Assembly: GCF_900129155.1 (NCBI RefSeq)
Contig: NZ_FQVF01000020.1
Span: 45,811 to 109,810, forward strand
DNA: 64,000 bases
Reading direction: 5' to 3'
DNA from: Marinomonas polaris DSM 16579
Lineage (GTDB): Bacteria > Pseudomonadota > Gammaproteobacteria > Pseudomonadales > Marinomonadaceae
Below the pieces are notes generated by a model. It saw nothing but the letters and a program-made list of their open reading frames with translations. It did no database searches and was not told the DNA's origin. The position numbers and the translations under genes were made by a program. Shown in pieces: positions 10,898-20,476 of the stretch (its first letter is position 1; every line of letters starts with the position of its first letter).

Positions 10898-11428
10898 TTA
10901 CTGAGCGTTGTAAGCTTCGATGCCTTCAACGATGGCTTTTTTCGCTTCTTCTGCGTTCGCCCAGCCTTCTACTTTTACCCACTTACCTTTTTCAAGGGTT
11001 TTGTAGTTTTCGAAGAAATGTTCGATTTGATCACGTAGCAATTGTGGAATGTCGTTCACATCTTGGATATGACCGTATTCTTTACTTAGTTTTTCGTGAG
11101 GAACGGCAACCAATTTAGCGTCCATACCCGCTTCGTCAGACATGTTCAGTACGCCAACCGGACGGCAGCGAATAACAGAACCTGGTACAACTGGGTAAGG
11201 CGTAATAACCAATACGTCAACTGGGTCACCGTCATCAGCTAAAGTGTTGTTCACGTAACCGTAGTTTGCAGGGTAAAACATAGGAGCCGTCATGAAGCGG
11301 TCAACAACAAGCGCGTCCATGTCTTTATCAACTTCGTATTTTACTGGGTTCGCTTGTGCTGGAATTTCGATGATAACGTTGATGTCGTTTGGTGCATCTT
11401 TGCCGGCAGGTATTTTGCTATAGCTCAT
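10898..11428 (-). CDS. ppa: Inorganic pyrophosphatase (family I)
   Basis: Ppa hydrolyses pyrophosphate to drive biosynthesis. The 176-residue product is the size of the E. coli enzyme. Active-site segments are [47 protein letters not shown] (with the D-x-D-P-x-D metal site) and the [17 protein letters not shown] tail. The start at MSYSKIPAG is chosen because GGAAG precedes it and it matches the family N-terminus; a longer frame would add five residues. It is divergent from ihfB, with about 208 bases between the starts for the two promoters. Confidence 0.96.
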   Translation of the reverse strand: MSYSKIPAGKDAPNDINVIIEIPAQANPVKYEVDKDMDALVVDRFMTAPMFYPANYGYVNNTLADDGDPVDVLVITPYPVVPGSVIRCRPVGVLNMSDEAGMDAKLVAVPHEKLSKEYGHIQDVNDIPQLLRDQIEHFFENYKTLEKGKWVKVEGWANAEEAKKAIVEGIEAYNAQ

Positions 11429-11636
11429 TATTATTTCTTCCAATGTATTAAATATGGGCGATATTATAAAAGCTAGACAGCTTCTATGCTAGTTGTGGAA
11501 CGCATCCTTTCGTAATATTCGCTATTCAGATCGAATTAAATGAGTAAAAATAGCCTTAAAATGCGTTAACTTATTGCTTTCTTTCTGAATTTAGCTAGTC
11601 TTACACAGTGATCAAATTATAGTCGCGAGGACAGTA

Positions 11637-11945
11637 ATGACAAAATCTGAGCTGATAGAGCTGCTAATCGATCAGCAATCCCATTTACCAGTAAAAGATG
11701 TTGAGCAAGCAATCAAAGCAATGCTTGAACATATGTCTGATTCTTTGGCAAATGGTGAGCGCATTGAGATACGAGGCTTTGGTAGTTTTTCTCTACATTA
11801 TCGAGCACCTAGAATAGGCCGAAACCCTAAAACTGGGGAGTCTGTTGAGTTGAGCGCGAAATATGTACCTCATTTTAAACCAGGTAAAGAGTTGAGAGAG
11901 TTAGTCAACCTACCTGAAGACAATGAGATCAACGAACTTAACTAA
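11637..11945 (+). CDS. ihfB: Integration host factor beta subunit
   Basis: IhfB pairs with IhfA to bend DNA in transcription, replication and site-specific recombination. The 102-residue product begins [30 protein letters not shown] and carries the beta-arm tip [33 protein letters not shown], typical of the beta rather than the alpha subunit or HU. It is followed by lapA and lapB, an arrangement common in gammaproteobacteria, although the usual upstream rpsA is absent here. Ribosome site: GAGGACAGTA before the ATG. Confidence 0.95.
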   Translation: MTKSELIELLIDQQSHLPVKDVEQAIKAMLEHMSDSLANGERIEIRGFGSFSLHYRAPRIGRNPKTGESVELSAKYVPHFKPGKELRELVNLPEDNEINELN

Positions 11946-12019
11946 TTTACGTCTTATGCCTCGAAATCTATGAGCTATCACGGCATAATAACGCCATTCT
12001 ATTTTTGGTAGGTTGTTTT

Positions 12020-12343
12020 ATGCTTAAATGGCTGAAAAGAGTTACTTATACAGTACTCATTGTTTTCTTTCTCGCCGTGGGTGTGTTTTTTGCCATCCGT
12101 AATCCACAACTTATTCCCCTTGATCTTGTTTTTTGGCAAGGTCCCGAACTAAGCGTCGCTCTTTATGTCATTTTATCTTTTACCGTAGGAGCTTGTGTGG
12201 CTCTTTTAGTCAGCTCTATTGCGTATTTGCGTAGTGAACGCCAGATTAGGGTGTTGACTCGTAAATACGAAAAAGCACGAGATGAAGTGGATGCCTTGCG
12301 TAAAGCCTCTATTGCTAAAGAGCTTTCTGTTGGGAAGGAGTAA
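12020..12343 (+). CDS. lapA: LapA-domain inner-membrane protein
   Basis: LapA (YciS) sits beside LapB in the inner membrane and takes part in the control of lipopolysaccharide synthesis. The 107-residue product has two predicted membrane helices (VTYTVLIVFFLAVGVFFAI and ALYVILSFTVGACVALLVSS), separated by the short NPQLIPLDLVFW segment typical of LapA, then a cytoplasmic coiled coil (YEKARDEVDALRKASI). I chose ATG 12020 (MLKWLKRV) over an upstream in-frame start because the basic residues then directly precede the first helix. lapB begins 5 bases after its stop. Confidence 0.9.
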   Translation: MLKWLKRVTYTVLIVFFLAVGVFFAIRNPQLIPLDLVFWQGPELSVALYVILSFTVGACVALLVSSIAYLRSERQIRVLTRKYEKARDEVDALRKASIAKELSVGKE

Positions 12344-12348
12344 TTGAG

Positions 12349-13527
12349 TTGACCGAAATTGGGTTGTTTTTGGTTCTTTTTGTCGCGCTCTTCGTTGGCT
12401 GGGCAATGGGGCGTAAAAATCCGACCAAGAAAAATAAGCAGGTTAAGAAAAATATTCCGACGGATTATTTTCGTGGCCTCAATCATTTACTTAACGATCA
12501 ACACTCAGAGGCTATTGATGCTTTTGTTGATTCCTTAGAAGTTAACTCTGATACTTTTGATATTCATCTCACACTAGGCAATTTATTTCGTAAAAAAGGC
12601 GAAATACAAAAAGCGATTAACATCCATCAAAACTTACTTGCTCGCCCCGAAATATCCCAGCGTGAAATGCGTATGGTGCAATTGGAATTGGCCAGTGACT
12701 TTATGTCGGCAGGTTTGTTGGATAGAGCGGGTCGCCTGTTATTAAATATGGCGTCCACATCACGGAAAAGTGAGTTTCAACCTAAAATACTTACCTTGCT
12801 CGTGGATCTTTATGAATTTGAGCAAAGCTGGGATAAGGCTATTCAAATCGGTTCTGAATTGATAAAAGAAACGCCAACCAAAAAAGAGATTAAGCGCTTG
12901 GCACATTTTCATTGTGAAATGGCGCAAGAACTCCAAAAGAAAGAGCAATGGAAGCAGGCCTTCCAACATTATAAAGATGCTTTAGATGTAGATTCTAGTT
13001 GTGTTCGAGCGAGTATTGGCGCTGCCGATGTATTAAATAGTCAGGGCCGTTATCGTGATGCGATTAAAGAGCTAAAGCATGCTGCGGAGCAAGATCCAGA
13101 ATTCATTTCAATCATTATCCCCAAGTTAAAAGAGTGTTATCAAAAGGTATGGGGTAGTGGTGGATATATTAAATTTCTACAAGAACAGAACCAGAAAAAA
13201 CCTTCTACAGCGTTGATTATGGCGCTTGTCCAGCATTATATGGAAACAGATAAAGATTATGCTGAAATGTTTTTGGTTGAGCAGTTAAGGCAGCACCCCA
13301 CAATTAAAGGCTTTAAAGAGCTAATTAGCTTGCAGCTTGCAGATTCTCAAGGGTACAACCAGCAACATCTGGTGGTTCTATTTGAGCTTATTGATCAGTT
13401 GGTTCAAGCAAAACACAAATATCAATGCCGTCAGTGCGGCTTTCCAGGCCATCAATTGCATTGGCAGTGTCCAAGTTGTAAAAATTGGGGCGTGGTGAAG
13501 CCGATTCATGGATTGGAAGGCGAATAA
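12349..13527 (+). CDS. lapB: LapB (YciM), TPR and rubredoxin-like protein
   Basis: LapB is an inner-membrane-anchored tetratricopeptide protein that recruits LpxC to FtsH and balances LPS with phospholipid synthesis. The TTG start is supported by AAGGAG eight bases upstream and by the N-terminal anchor helix starting immediately (IGLFLVLFVALFVGWAMGRK). Several TPR units follow from about residue 45, and the C-terminus holds the rubredoxin-type metal knuckle CRQCGF...CPSCKNWG. The length of 392 residues is normal. Translation is probably coupled to lapA, and pyrF follows after 59 bases, as in E. coli. Confidence 0.95.
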   Translation: MTEIGLFLVLFVALFVGWAMGRKNPTKKNKQVKKNIPTDYFRGLNHLLNDQHSEAIDAFVDSLEVNSDTFDIHLTLGNLFRKKGEIQKAINIHQNLLARPEISQREMRMVQLELASDFMSAGLLDRAGRLLLNMASTSRKSEFQPKILTLLVDLYEFEQSWDKAIQIGSELIKETPTKKEIKRLAHFHCEMAQELQKKEQWKQAFQHYKDALDVDSSCVRASIGAADVLNSQGRYRDAIKELKHAAEQDPEFISIIIPKLKECYQKVWGSGGYIKFLQEQNQKKPSTALIMALVQHYMETDKDYAEMFLVEQLRQHPTIKGFKELISLQLADSQGYNQQHLVVLFELIDQLVQAKHKYQCRQCGFPGHQLHWQCPSCKNWGVVKPIHGLEGE

Positions 13528-13586
13528 AACCACCTGAGCATTTTGACACTTATAAACGATAGAAACTGAAAGAAAGAGGACACTGA

Positions 13587-14294
13587 ATGAGCTGCCAATC
13601 CCCTATAGTGGTTGCCCTAGATTATCCAACCATGGCGCAATCTATTGAGATGGCTAAACGACTTGACCCTGAACAATGTCGAGTTAAAGTCGGCAAAGAG
13701 CTATTTACAACAGCTGGTCCTGTGATTTTGGATGAACTGCATAAATTAGGATTCGAGATTTTTCTAGATCTTAAATTTCATGATATTCCCAATACGGTTG
13801 CCAATGCTGTTAGTGTGGCGGCAAGGGCTGGTGTTTGGATGGTAAACGTACATGCCTCTGGTGGTCGCCGAATGATGGAGGCCTCTGCTAATGCGTTACA
13901 ACAACTGCCTGATAATAAAACCTTGCTGATCGCGGTGACGGTACTGACCAGTATGGATCAAAGCGACCTTATAGAAATAGGTATAGATTCAACCCCTGAG
14001 CAACATGTAAAACGTCTTGCTGCATTAGCAAAATCATCAGGAATGGATGGTGTGGTTTGCTCTGCACAAGAATCCAGTATGTTGTCAGCAGATCTAGGTA
14101 AAGACCTTGTTTTAGTAACTCCAGGTATTCGTCCTGCTGGTTCTGATCAAGGCGATCAGAAACGCATCATGACACCAGCTGAAGCAATGGCAGCTGGTAG
14201 TCATTACCTTGTAATGGGGCGTCCTATTACACAGGCGAATGATCCTATTGCGGTATTAACTCAGGCAAATGCTGATTTGGGCTTGATGACATAA
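13587..14294 (+). CDS. pyrF: Orotidine 5'-phosphate decarboxylase
   Basis: PyrF catalyses the last step of de novo UMP synthesis. The 235-residue TIM-barrel protein shows [31 protein letters not shown], the catalytic signature [17 protein letters not shown] (the K and D charge network), VVCSAQE and [21 protein letters not shown] near the phosphate site. A good ribosome site (AAAGAGGA) precedes the ATG. It is the last gene of the ihfB-lapA-lapB-pyrF cluster and is followed by an intrinsic terminator. Confidence 0.97.
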   Translation: MSCQSPIVVALDYPTMAQSIEMAKRLDPEQCRVKVGKELFTTAGPVILDELHKLGFEIFLDLKFHDIPNTVANAVSVAARAGVWMVNVHASGGRRMMEASANALQQLPDNKTLLIAVTVLTSMDQSDLIEIGIDSTPEQHVKRLAALAKSSGMDGVVCSAQESSMLSADLGKDLVLVTPGIRPAGSDQGDQKRIMTPAEAMAAGSHYLVMGRPITQANDPIAVLTQANADLGLMT

Positions 14295-14340
14295 ATTGCT
14301 CGCCTTGAGCCTTGAAGTCTGGTTAAAAACCTTTTACTCT

Positions 14341-14389
14341 AAAACCACTTACTTGTTTCAGCTCTTGTTGACGCAGTAAGTGGTTTTTT
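14341..14389 (+). terminator. Intrinsic terminator after pyrF
   Basis: AAAACCACTTACT pairs with AGTAAGTGGTTTT over a 21-base loop and is followed by a T run. It lies 47 bases after pyrF. Confidence 0.85.
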
Positions 14390-14441
14390 ATTGGCAAGAT
14401 GCCATCTTCTGTTTTTAAAAGAATTTGAAAAGGATTTTTCT

Positions 14442-14756
14442 ATGACGAATTTCAAACGTATTTTATGTGTTTGTGCTGCTCGCTCACTTCTTGTTATCTC
14501 TCTGGCTTTTATGCCTTTCTCGCTTTTCGCTGCAACCCCTTTGGATATAAATACCGCAACTGCTACCCAGTTTTCTGCGGTGATGTCTGGTGTTGGGATT
14601 AAAAAAGCGGAGGCAATTATTGCTTATCGTGAGGCTAATGGCGGCTTCGATTCCGTTGATCAATTAGCTCAGGTTAAAGGTATTGGCGATGCGCTTTTGG
14701 CCCGCAACAGGGATTTACTTCAAGTCGTGGCAACCGGTGAAAGTTCGAAAAATTAG
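14442..14756 (+). CDS. ComEA-like helix-hairpin-helix protein
   Basis: A small exported DNA-binding protein of the ComEA type, which in naturally competent bacteria pulls incoming DNA into the periplasm. From the ATG at 14442 (AAAAGGA upstream) it has 104 residues: a signal peptide (MTNFKRILCVCAARSLLVISLAFMPFSLFAA), then LDINTATATQFSAVMSGVGIKKAEAIIAYREANGGF and VDQLAQVKGIGDALLARNRDLL, the two helix-hairpin-helix motifs. Many gammaproteobacteria carry such stand-alone copies without proven competence. It is convergent with the sulfate permease and shares its terminator. Confidence 0.88.
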   Translation: MTNFKRILCVCAARSLLVISLAFMPFSLFAATPLDINTATATQFSAVMSGVGIKKAEAIIAYREANGGFDSVDQLAQVKGIGDALLARNRDLLQVVATGESSKN

Positions 14757-14773
14757 CTTTATTTAGATAACTG

Positions 14774-14804
14774 AAAACAAGCGGATTATGCGTCCGCTTG
14801 TTTT
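14774..14804. terminator. Intrinsic terminator between comEA-like gene and sulP
   Basis: AAAACAAGCGGA pairs with TCCGCTTGTTTT over a seven-base loop. The hairpin overlaps the last codons of the reverse-strand sulP gene and can stop the forward comEA-like transcript. Confidence 0.8.
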
Positions 14805-16510
14805 ATTGTTAAGGCTTTAATGGCTTGATGTTGAGTTAAAAAGACTTGTCCACTCAGGTTTTCTATTAGGCTAGAGTCCGTTAGCTTATCCATTACGGGG
14901 CCTTTAATTTCTGAAAAATGCAGCATTACGCCAGCGGATTTCAATCTATCGTCAATGGTTTCTAAACTATCTAATGCACTGGCATCTATCATATTGACCG
15001 CGTTGCACATCAGAATGAGATGTTTGATATCTTTATGTCTTGATATTAGCGTCAACACGTAATCTTCTAGCACTCGGGCGTTGGCAAAGAAGAGGTTTTC
15101 ATCAATTCGAATGGTGACTATTTCTGGGTCTGTTTCGACATCAAAGCGATTCACATTACGAAAGTGTTCTGTTCCTGGAAGGCGACCAACCACGGCAATA
15201 TGTGGATGGCTAGTGTGCCAAAGAAAGAACAAGAGTGATAACGAAACCCCAACGATTATTCCTGTTTCCATACCAATAAATAGTACGACAAAGAAGGTTG
15301 CTAACAAGCCGAGTGCTTCTTGTTTAGAGAAACGATAGAGTCTTAAGAAGTCTTTAAAATCGATAAGCTGCAAAATAGAGATAGTAATGCTGCTTGCTAA
15401 TACCGCTGTTGGAAGATAGTAAAAAAGCGGTGTAAAAAATAGCAAAGTTATAAGCATTAATAATCCGGTTAATATGCCTGTCATTGGGGTTTTCGCTCCG
15501 GCACTGACATTGACCACCGACCTTGAAAACCCACCTGTTACTGGGAAAGATGCACTAAATGCTGCGGCTAAGTTCGCCAACCCCAATCCGACCAGCTCTT
15601 GGTTTGGATTAATATCTTGTTTACGCTTTGCCGCAAAAGATTGAGCAACAGAAACAGACCCAACGAAGCCCACAATGCTGATTAGAAAAGCCCCCGGTAA
15701 CAGATCAATCATGGTATCTAAAGTAAAATTTTCAAAAGGTATCGTGGGTAAACTATTGCTTATATCGCCAACGATTTTGATACCGAGTGAGTCTAGAGAA
15801 AATACTGCAACGCAGCTTGTTGTTGCAACGACAACGATTACAGGGCCTGCTTTGCCCAACATGCTAGCGGTATTTTTCGCTAACCCAAGTTTGCTAAGAA
15901 CAGGTGTTAAATAGCGTTTTAGTAGTATTAAAAGAGTGATGGAAATCGCACTTAAAATGACAGTGGGTAGATTGATGTCTTTGCTATGCAGCATCATACT
16001 TTTCGCTAGCTCGATTAGATTGTTGCCATGGGCTTGAACACCGATTAAGTGCTTGAACTGGCCAACAGCAATTAAAATTGCAGAAGCACTAATAAAACCG
16101 GAAATAACCGGATGACTTAATAAGTTAGATAGAAAGCCCATTTTTAACAGGCTCATCAAAATCAAAAAAACACCGGATAGAAACGCCAACATCATTGCGA
16201 TAGCTGCATAATTTTCACTTCCAGGTAGTGCGAATGGCATTGCGATGGTCGCGGTCATCATTGAGGTAATGGCGACTGGGCCAACAGCAAGTGTGCGGCT
16301 AGTTCCAAAAAGGGAGTACAAAATAGCAGGAATGATTCCTGCGTAGAGGCCAACCACGGCGGGTAGCCCTGCAAGCAAGGCGTAACCCATGCTTTGTGGA
16401 ATTAACAAAATGGTGGCTATCAAACTGGCCATCGCATCTGTTTGCATGTCTTCTCGTGAATAGCCTTTAAGCCAAGCCATTGCTGGAAAGTATTTTTCCA
16501 ATTTAGTCAT
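14786..16510 (-). CDS. SulP-family anion transporter with STAS domain
   Basis: SulP permeases carry sulfate, bicarbonate or other anions across the inner membrane. The 574-residue protein begins with the family's amphipathic lead (FPAMAWLKGYSREDMQTDAMASLIATILLIPQSMGYALLAGLP). About a dozen hydrophobic helices follow, including the conserved NQELVGLGLANLAAAFSASFPVTGGFSRSVVN segment near residue 300. A cytoplasmic STAS domain ends it (about residues 440-555, with LILMCNAVNMIDASALDSLETI). The substrate cannot be told from sequence alone; no cys genes or carbonic anhydrase lie beside it. It is divergent from uvrB, with a 286-base AT-rich spacer. Confidence 0.9.
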   Translation of the reverse strand: MTKLEKYFPAMAWLKGYSREDMQTDAMASLIATILLIPQSMGYALLAGLPAVVGLYAGIIPAILYSLFGTSRTLAVGPVAITSMMTATIAMPFALPGSENYAAIAMMLAFLSGVFLILMSLLKMGFLSNLLSHPVISGFISASAILIAVGQFKHLIGVQAHGNNLIELAKSMMLHSKDINLPTVILSAISITLLILLKRYLTPVLSKLGLAKNTASMLGKAGPVIVVVATTSCVAVFSLDSLGIKIVGDISNSLPTIPFENFTLDTMIDLLPGAFLISIVGFVGSVSVAQSFAAKRKQDINPNQELVGLGLANLAAAFSASFPVTGGFSRSVVNVSAGAKTPMTGILTGLLMLITLLFFTPLFYYLPTAVLASSITISILQLIDFKDFLRLYRFSKQEALGLLATFFVVLFIGMETGIIVGVSLSLLFFLWHTSHPHIAVVGRLPGTEHFRNVNRFDVETDPEIVTIRIDENLFFANARVLEDYVLTLISRHKDIKHLILMCNAVNMIDASALDSLETIDDRLKSAGVMLHFSEIKGPVMDKLTDSSLIENLSGQVFLTQHQAIKALTIKQADA

Positions 16511-16796
16511 TTTACTCGCTTAAAAATATTTTGGTTGAGTGCTTTGTAATCATGACACATAAAAATGCATGCCTAATTCCCTAGTGCTAATATTTTTGAA
16601 TGAATTAGTTTAGGTTATAAGAATATTTCATTATGTTATATATGGTGGCGAAATTGGTAAAGTCTAATCTTGATAGTTTTCTTCTTTGAGATAGATATTG
16701 CTGGAATCAAACTGTTATGAGTGATTGAAATACCAGACGTCTCTAGCAAAATTTGGTAATCTATTAAGTCGATTGTAAAGCTAAGGGAAAATATCC

Positions 16797-18824
16797 GTGT
16801 CGCAAGAGTTTCAGGTTGTTTCATCTTATTCACCCGCAGGCGATCAGCCAAAAGCCATAGAGAAACTTGTTCGTGGTGTCGAAGCGGGCTTGGCTCACCA
16901 AACATTACTTGGGGTAACAGGCTCAGGTAAAACGTACACTATTGCCAATGTCATCTCACAAGTGAAACGCCCAACCATTGTCATGGCTCACAACAAGACC
17001 TTGGCGGCACAGCTTTACGGCGAATTCAAAGAATTCTTTCCCAATAACGCCGTTGAATATTTTGTTTCTTACTACGATTATTACCAGCCAGAAGCGTATG
17101 TGGCTGCGTCTGATACCTTTATTGAGAAAGACGCATCAGTCAACGAACACATAGAGCAAATGCGACTGTCGGCGACTAAAGCCTTGCTAGAGCGTGAAGA
17201 CGTTATTATCGTTGCTACGGTTTCGGCGATATATGGTCTGGGCGACCCGCAGTCTTATTTAAAAATGATGTTGCACCTTGATCGTGGTGATCGCATTGAT
17301 CAGCGTGATGTGTTACGTCGTTTGGCTGAGCTGCAATATAGCCGCAACGATTTGGTATTAGAGCGCGGTAATTTCCGTGTTCGTGGCGATGTTATCGAAG
17401 TGTTTCCTGCGGACTCTGAAGACACCGCGATTCGCATCGAACTATTTGATGACGAAGTCGAAACCTTATCGATGATTGACCCGTTAACTAACAAAACCAT
17501 TCGCAAAGTTCCCCGTGTGACGATTTATCCGAAAACTCACTATGTGACACCAAAAGAAACCGTACAAGCAGCAATTGAACGTATTAAAGTGGAATTGGAT
17601 CAGCGTCTTGAGCAGCTTAAATCGCTTAATAAGTTGGTAGAAATGCAACGCCTTGATCAGCGTACGCGATACGATTTAGAAATGATGCAAGAACTTGGTT
17701 ACTGCAACGGCATAGAAAACTACTCGCGTTATTTGTCTGGTCGTGAAGAAGGCTCACCACCGCCTACTTTATTCGATTACCTGCCAGCCAATGCTTTGTT
17801 AGTTATCGACGAATCTCACGTTACAGTGTCGCAGATCGGCGCCATGTACAAAGGCGATAGATCTCGTAAAGAAAACCTAGTCGAATATGGCTTCCGTTTG
17901 CCGTCTGCCCTTGATAATCGTCCTATGAGATTTGAAGAATGGGAACAGATTAAACCGCAGACTATTTTTGTATCGGCAACACCGGGCAAATACGAAGCAG
18001 AGCATCAAGACTGGGTGGTAGAGCAAATTGTTCGCCCAACAGGCTTGATAGACCCTATTCTAGAAGTTCGACCTGTGGCGACTCAGGTGGACGATTTGTT
18101 GTCTGAAATTAATCTAAGAACGCCGATTGGCGAGCGTATTTTGGTAACGACTTTAACCAAGCGGATGGCGGAAGATTTAAGTGACTATTTAAGTGATCAT
18201 GGTGTCCGTGTGCGTTATCTGCATTCTGATATCGACACCGTCGAACGAGTGGAGATCATTCGAGATTTACGTTTGGGTGAGTTTGATGTGTTAGTTGGTA
18301 TCAACTTGCTGCGAGAAGGTTTGGACATTCCAGAAGTTAGCCTTGTGGCGATTCTTGACGCCGATAAAGAAGGCTTCTTGCGCTCGGAGAAATCGCTTAT
18401 TCAAACTATTGGTCGTGCTGCTCGTAACGTCAATGGTAAAGCGATTTTGTACGCCGATCGTATTACTGGATCAATGGAGAGGGCGATCAGCGAAACGGAT
18501 CGTCGCCGTGAAAAGCAAAAAGCCCATAACGAAGAGCATGGCATTACGCCAGTAGGTATTACCAAATCCGTGGAAGACATCATGGAAGGTGCTTATAACC
18601 CTGGTGCTGGTAAACGTGGCAACAAAACCAAGAAAGTGGCTGAGACAGCAAAAGATTATCAAGTGGAAAGCATGGAAGACGTGGCACAAGTGCGTAAAGC
18701 TATGATCCAACTGCAAAAAGAAATGATGCTAGCTTCGGAAGAGTTGAAATTCGAATTAGCGGCGGGTTACCGGGATCAGATTCGCCAGCTTCAACGAAAA
18801 TTAAAAGACGTTGGCGAATCATAA
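16797..18824 (+). CDS. uvrB: UvrB, excision nuclease subunit B
   Basis: UvrB is the damage-verifying helicase-like subunit of UvrABC nucleotide excision repair. The 675-residue length and motifs are canonical: Walker [16 protein letters not shown], the beta-hairpin region [62 protein letters not shown] and QTIGRAARN. The C-terminal UVR motif that binds UvrC is [32 protein letters not shown]. It uses a GTG start after an AAGGGA ribosome site. I see no obvious LexA box directly upstream. Confidence 0.98.
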   Translation: MSQEFQVVSSYSPAGDQPKAIEKLVRGVEAGLAHQTLLGVTGSGKTYTIANVISQVKRPTIVMAHNKTLAAQLYGEFKEFFPNNAVEYFVSYYDYYQPEAYVAASDTFIEKDASVNEHIEQMRLSATKALLEREDVIIVATVSAIYGLGDPQSYLKMMLHLDRGDRIDQRDVLRRLAELQYSRNDLVLERGNFRVRGDVIEVFPADSEDTAIRIELFDDEVETLSMIDPLTNKTIRKVPRVTIYPKTHYVTPKETVQAAIERIKVELDQRLEQLKSLNKLVEMQRLDQRTRYDLEMMQELGYCNGIENYSRYLSGREEGSPPPTLFDYLPANALLVIDESHVTVSQIGAMYKGDRSRKENLVEYGFRLPSALDNRPMRFEEWEQIKPQTIFVSATPGKYEAEHQDWVVEQIVRPTGLIDPILEVRPVATQVDDLLSEINLRTPIGERILVTTLTKRMAEDLSDYLSDHGVRVRYLHSDIDTVERVEIIRDLRLGEFDVLVGINLLREGLDIPEVSLVAILDADKEGFLRSEKSLIQTIGRAARNVNGKAILYADRITGSMERAISETDRRREKQKAHNEEHGITPVGITKSVEDIMEGAYNPGAGKRGNKTKKVAETAKDYQVESMEDVAQVRKAMIQLQKEMMLASEELKFELAAGYRDQIRQLQRKLKDVGES

Positions 18825-18843
18825 AATAACAGAGGAGTCTTAA

Positions 18844-19032
18844 ATGGCCATAACTCTTAGAAATTACAATATTATCCGCGTTATCGACAACGGCGTCATA
18901 GTCAACTGCACCGTAATTGAGATGTGCTACGACTATGCGCTTGTGCGATTTAAAGACAAAAAATACAAAGTGCCTTATGGTTTAATTGACGAAGTGATTG
19001 GCCACGAACTGCTTGTTCCTGTCAGTGAATAA
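18844..19032 (+). CDS. Small conserved-looking protein of unknown function
   Basis: This 62-codon gene begins 19 bases after uvrB with a strong ribosome site (GAGGAG), so it is almost certainly translated with uvrB. The product alternates hydrophobic and polar residues (IIRVIDNGVIVNCTVIEMCYDYALVRFKDKKYKVPYGLIDEVI), which suggests a small all-beta fold. I do not recognise the family, and there is no signal peptide or membrane segment. It lies directly upstream of the tRNA-Val promoter, at the edge of the conserved chromosome. Confidence 0.7.
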   Translation: MAITLRNYNIIRVIDNGVIVNCTVIEMCYDYALVRFKDKKYKVPYGLIDEVIGHELLVPVSE

Positions 19033-19072
19033 TAGTTTTAAAACAAAGACTTCAAAAAACACCAACGAGGGC

Positions 19073-19100
19073 TTGTCAAAAGCAAACCTCTGCGTATAAT
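19073..19100 (+). promoter_or_regulatory. Sigma-70 promoter of tRNA-Val
   Basis: TTGTCA and a perfect TATAAT box separated by 16 bases, with the mature tRNA beginning 14 bases after the -10 box. Confidence 0.8.
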
Positions 19101-19114
19101 AGCCAACACTTTTT

Positions 19115-19191
<77 letters not shown>

Positions 19192-19220
19192 AAATTTATT
19201 CTTACTTCTCAGTAAGTTAC

Positions 19221-19249
19221 GAAAGCCGAACCCAGTGTTCGGCTTTTTT
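19221..19249 (+). terminator. Intrinsic terminator after tRNA-Val
   Basis: GAAAGCCGAAC and GTTCGGCTTTT form a hairpin with a T tract, 30 bases past the tRNA. Confidence 0.88.
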
Positions 19250-19510
19250 GTATCTGAATTGGGACCAAAAAGGGACCAGATTGATACCATTTTGATCCCA
19301 TCTTTAGTTTTTTGGTTTTAATTTACGACCTCTACACATCTTTTCTCTTCAGTGATAGGATGATACCTAATAAAATTAATTAGGTTGAAGCCTGTACAGT
19401 TTTTTATAGCTATATATCCAGCTTCAACCAATAGGTATTGTTTCGTTGTGCGAAGCCGTTCAGTGTGAATACGCGATGTAGGTCAAAGTCAAATTGGGTA
19501 AACAAGACAT
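19250..19510. other. Gene-free junction between tRNA-Val and the defence island
   Basis: No gene is visible in these 260 bases. Near its start is GGGACCAAAAAGGGACC, a tandem GGGACC motif followed by a further GATCCC-type variant. Such motifs often lie beside tRNA attachment sites of tyrosine integrases, but no matching copy was found at the other end. The rest is AT-rich and must contain the promoter of the WYL regulator gene, and perhaps its operator. Confidence 0.45.
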
Positions 19511-20476
19511 ATGACAAATGATGGTCTGAAACAAACGGTAGTGGCGAAGCCAGATAGGCTTTCGCAGATAGCGAAGTTGCCACAAGCAACTAGGGATCGC
19601 ATTGCCCATATCGATTTCACCTTATTGTTTAAGGGAGAAGCGGTACGGGCAGACTTAGTAGATCGGTTCAGCATAGCTGCTGCACAAGCAACGAAAGACT
19701 TCACAATGTACCGAGAGCTTGCGCCAGGCAACATTGAGTATGACCAAAAGCTCAAGTTGCACAAGCGCGGTGAAGCATTTGAGCCCTTGTTCGACTACGA
19801 CGTTGTGAGAACGCTGGCGACGATTAGCCAAGGGTACGGCGATGGCTTTACTGGAAAGGTAAAACCGCCGCTGGCTTGTGAAGCGCCTTATCACCTTAAC
19901 AAACCGAATCTATCGATAGTGGCGAAAGTCACCGAGGCCATCCACAAAGGCAAAGCCTTGAGTATCACTTATGTGTCGTTATCGAGCGGTGAAACCACGC
20001 GTGAAATTGTTCCGCATACGCTGGTGGACAATGGCCTGCGTTGGCACGTTCGTGGTTATGACCGTAAACATAATGAGTTCCGTGACTTTGTACTGACCCG
20101 AATTAAAACAGCGGTCGTGCTTAAGGATTCCACTTTGTCGCTCTCTGTTATCAAAGAAAGTGAGCTCGAAACCCAAGATCGGCAATGGAACCGCTTTGTA
20201 GAGCTAGAGTTAGTACCGCACCCACGCATAGAGCACAGCGAAGCGATTGAACTGGATTATGGCATGAAAGGTGGCGTGATGAAGGTTGAGATCAGGGCTG
20301 CAACAGCAGGATATTTGCTGAGACTGTGGAATGTCGATTGCTCATCGAAAGCTACTAAGAATGGACAAGGAGAGCATTTGTTCCTAAAAAATAAAGCGGC
20401 TTTATACGGTGTTGAAAATCTAGTTATTGCCCCTGGCTATCACGATAAAACTATCACGGACGATATGGAGAGCTAA
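19511..20476 (+). CDS. WYL-domain transcriptional regulator of the BrxR/CapW type
   Basis: Proteins of this family are dimeric repressors that sit at the head of BREX, CBASS and other defence operons and control them through the ligand-sensing WYL domain. The 321-residue product has an N-terminal winged-helix region with the BrxR-like stretch [45 protein letters not shown]. The WYL domain is at about residues 145-200 ([36 protein letters not shown]) and a C-terminal WCX-like part follows. Its TAA overlaps the helicase ATG by one base, so regulator and defence genes are co-translated. It probably represses its own operon; no operator is identified here. Confidence 0.85.
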   Translation: MTNDGLKQTVVAKPDRLSQIAKLPQATRDRIAHIDFTLLFKGEAVRADLVDRFSIAAAQATKDFTMYRELAPGNIEYDQKLKLHKRGEAFEPLFDYDVVRTLATISQGYGDGFTGKVKPPLACEAPYHLNKPNLSIVAKVTEAIHKGKALSITYVSLSSGETTREIVPHTLVDNGLRWHVRGYDRKHNEFRDFVLTRIKTAVVLKDSTLSLSVIKESELETQDRQWNRFVELELVPHPRIEHSEAIELDYGMKGGVMKVEIRAATAGYLLRLWNVDCSSKATKNGQGEHLFLKNKAALYGVENLVIAPGYHDKTITDDMES

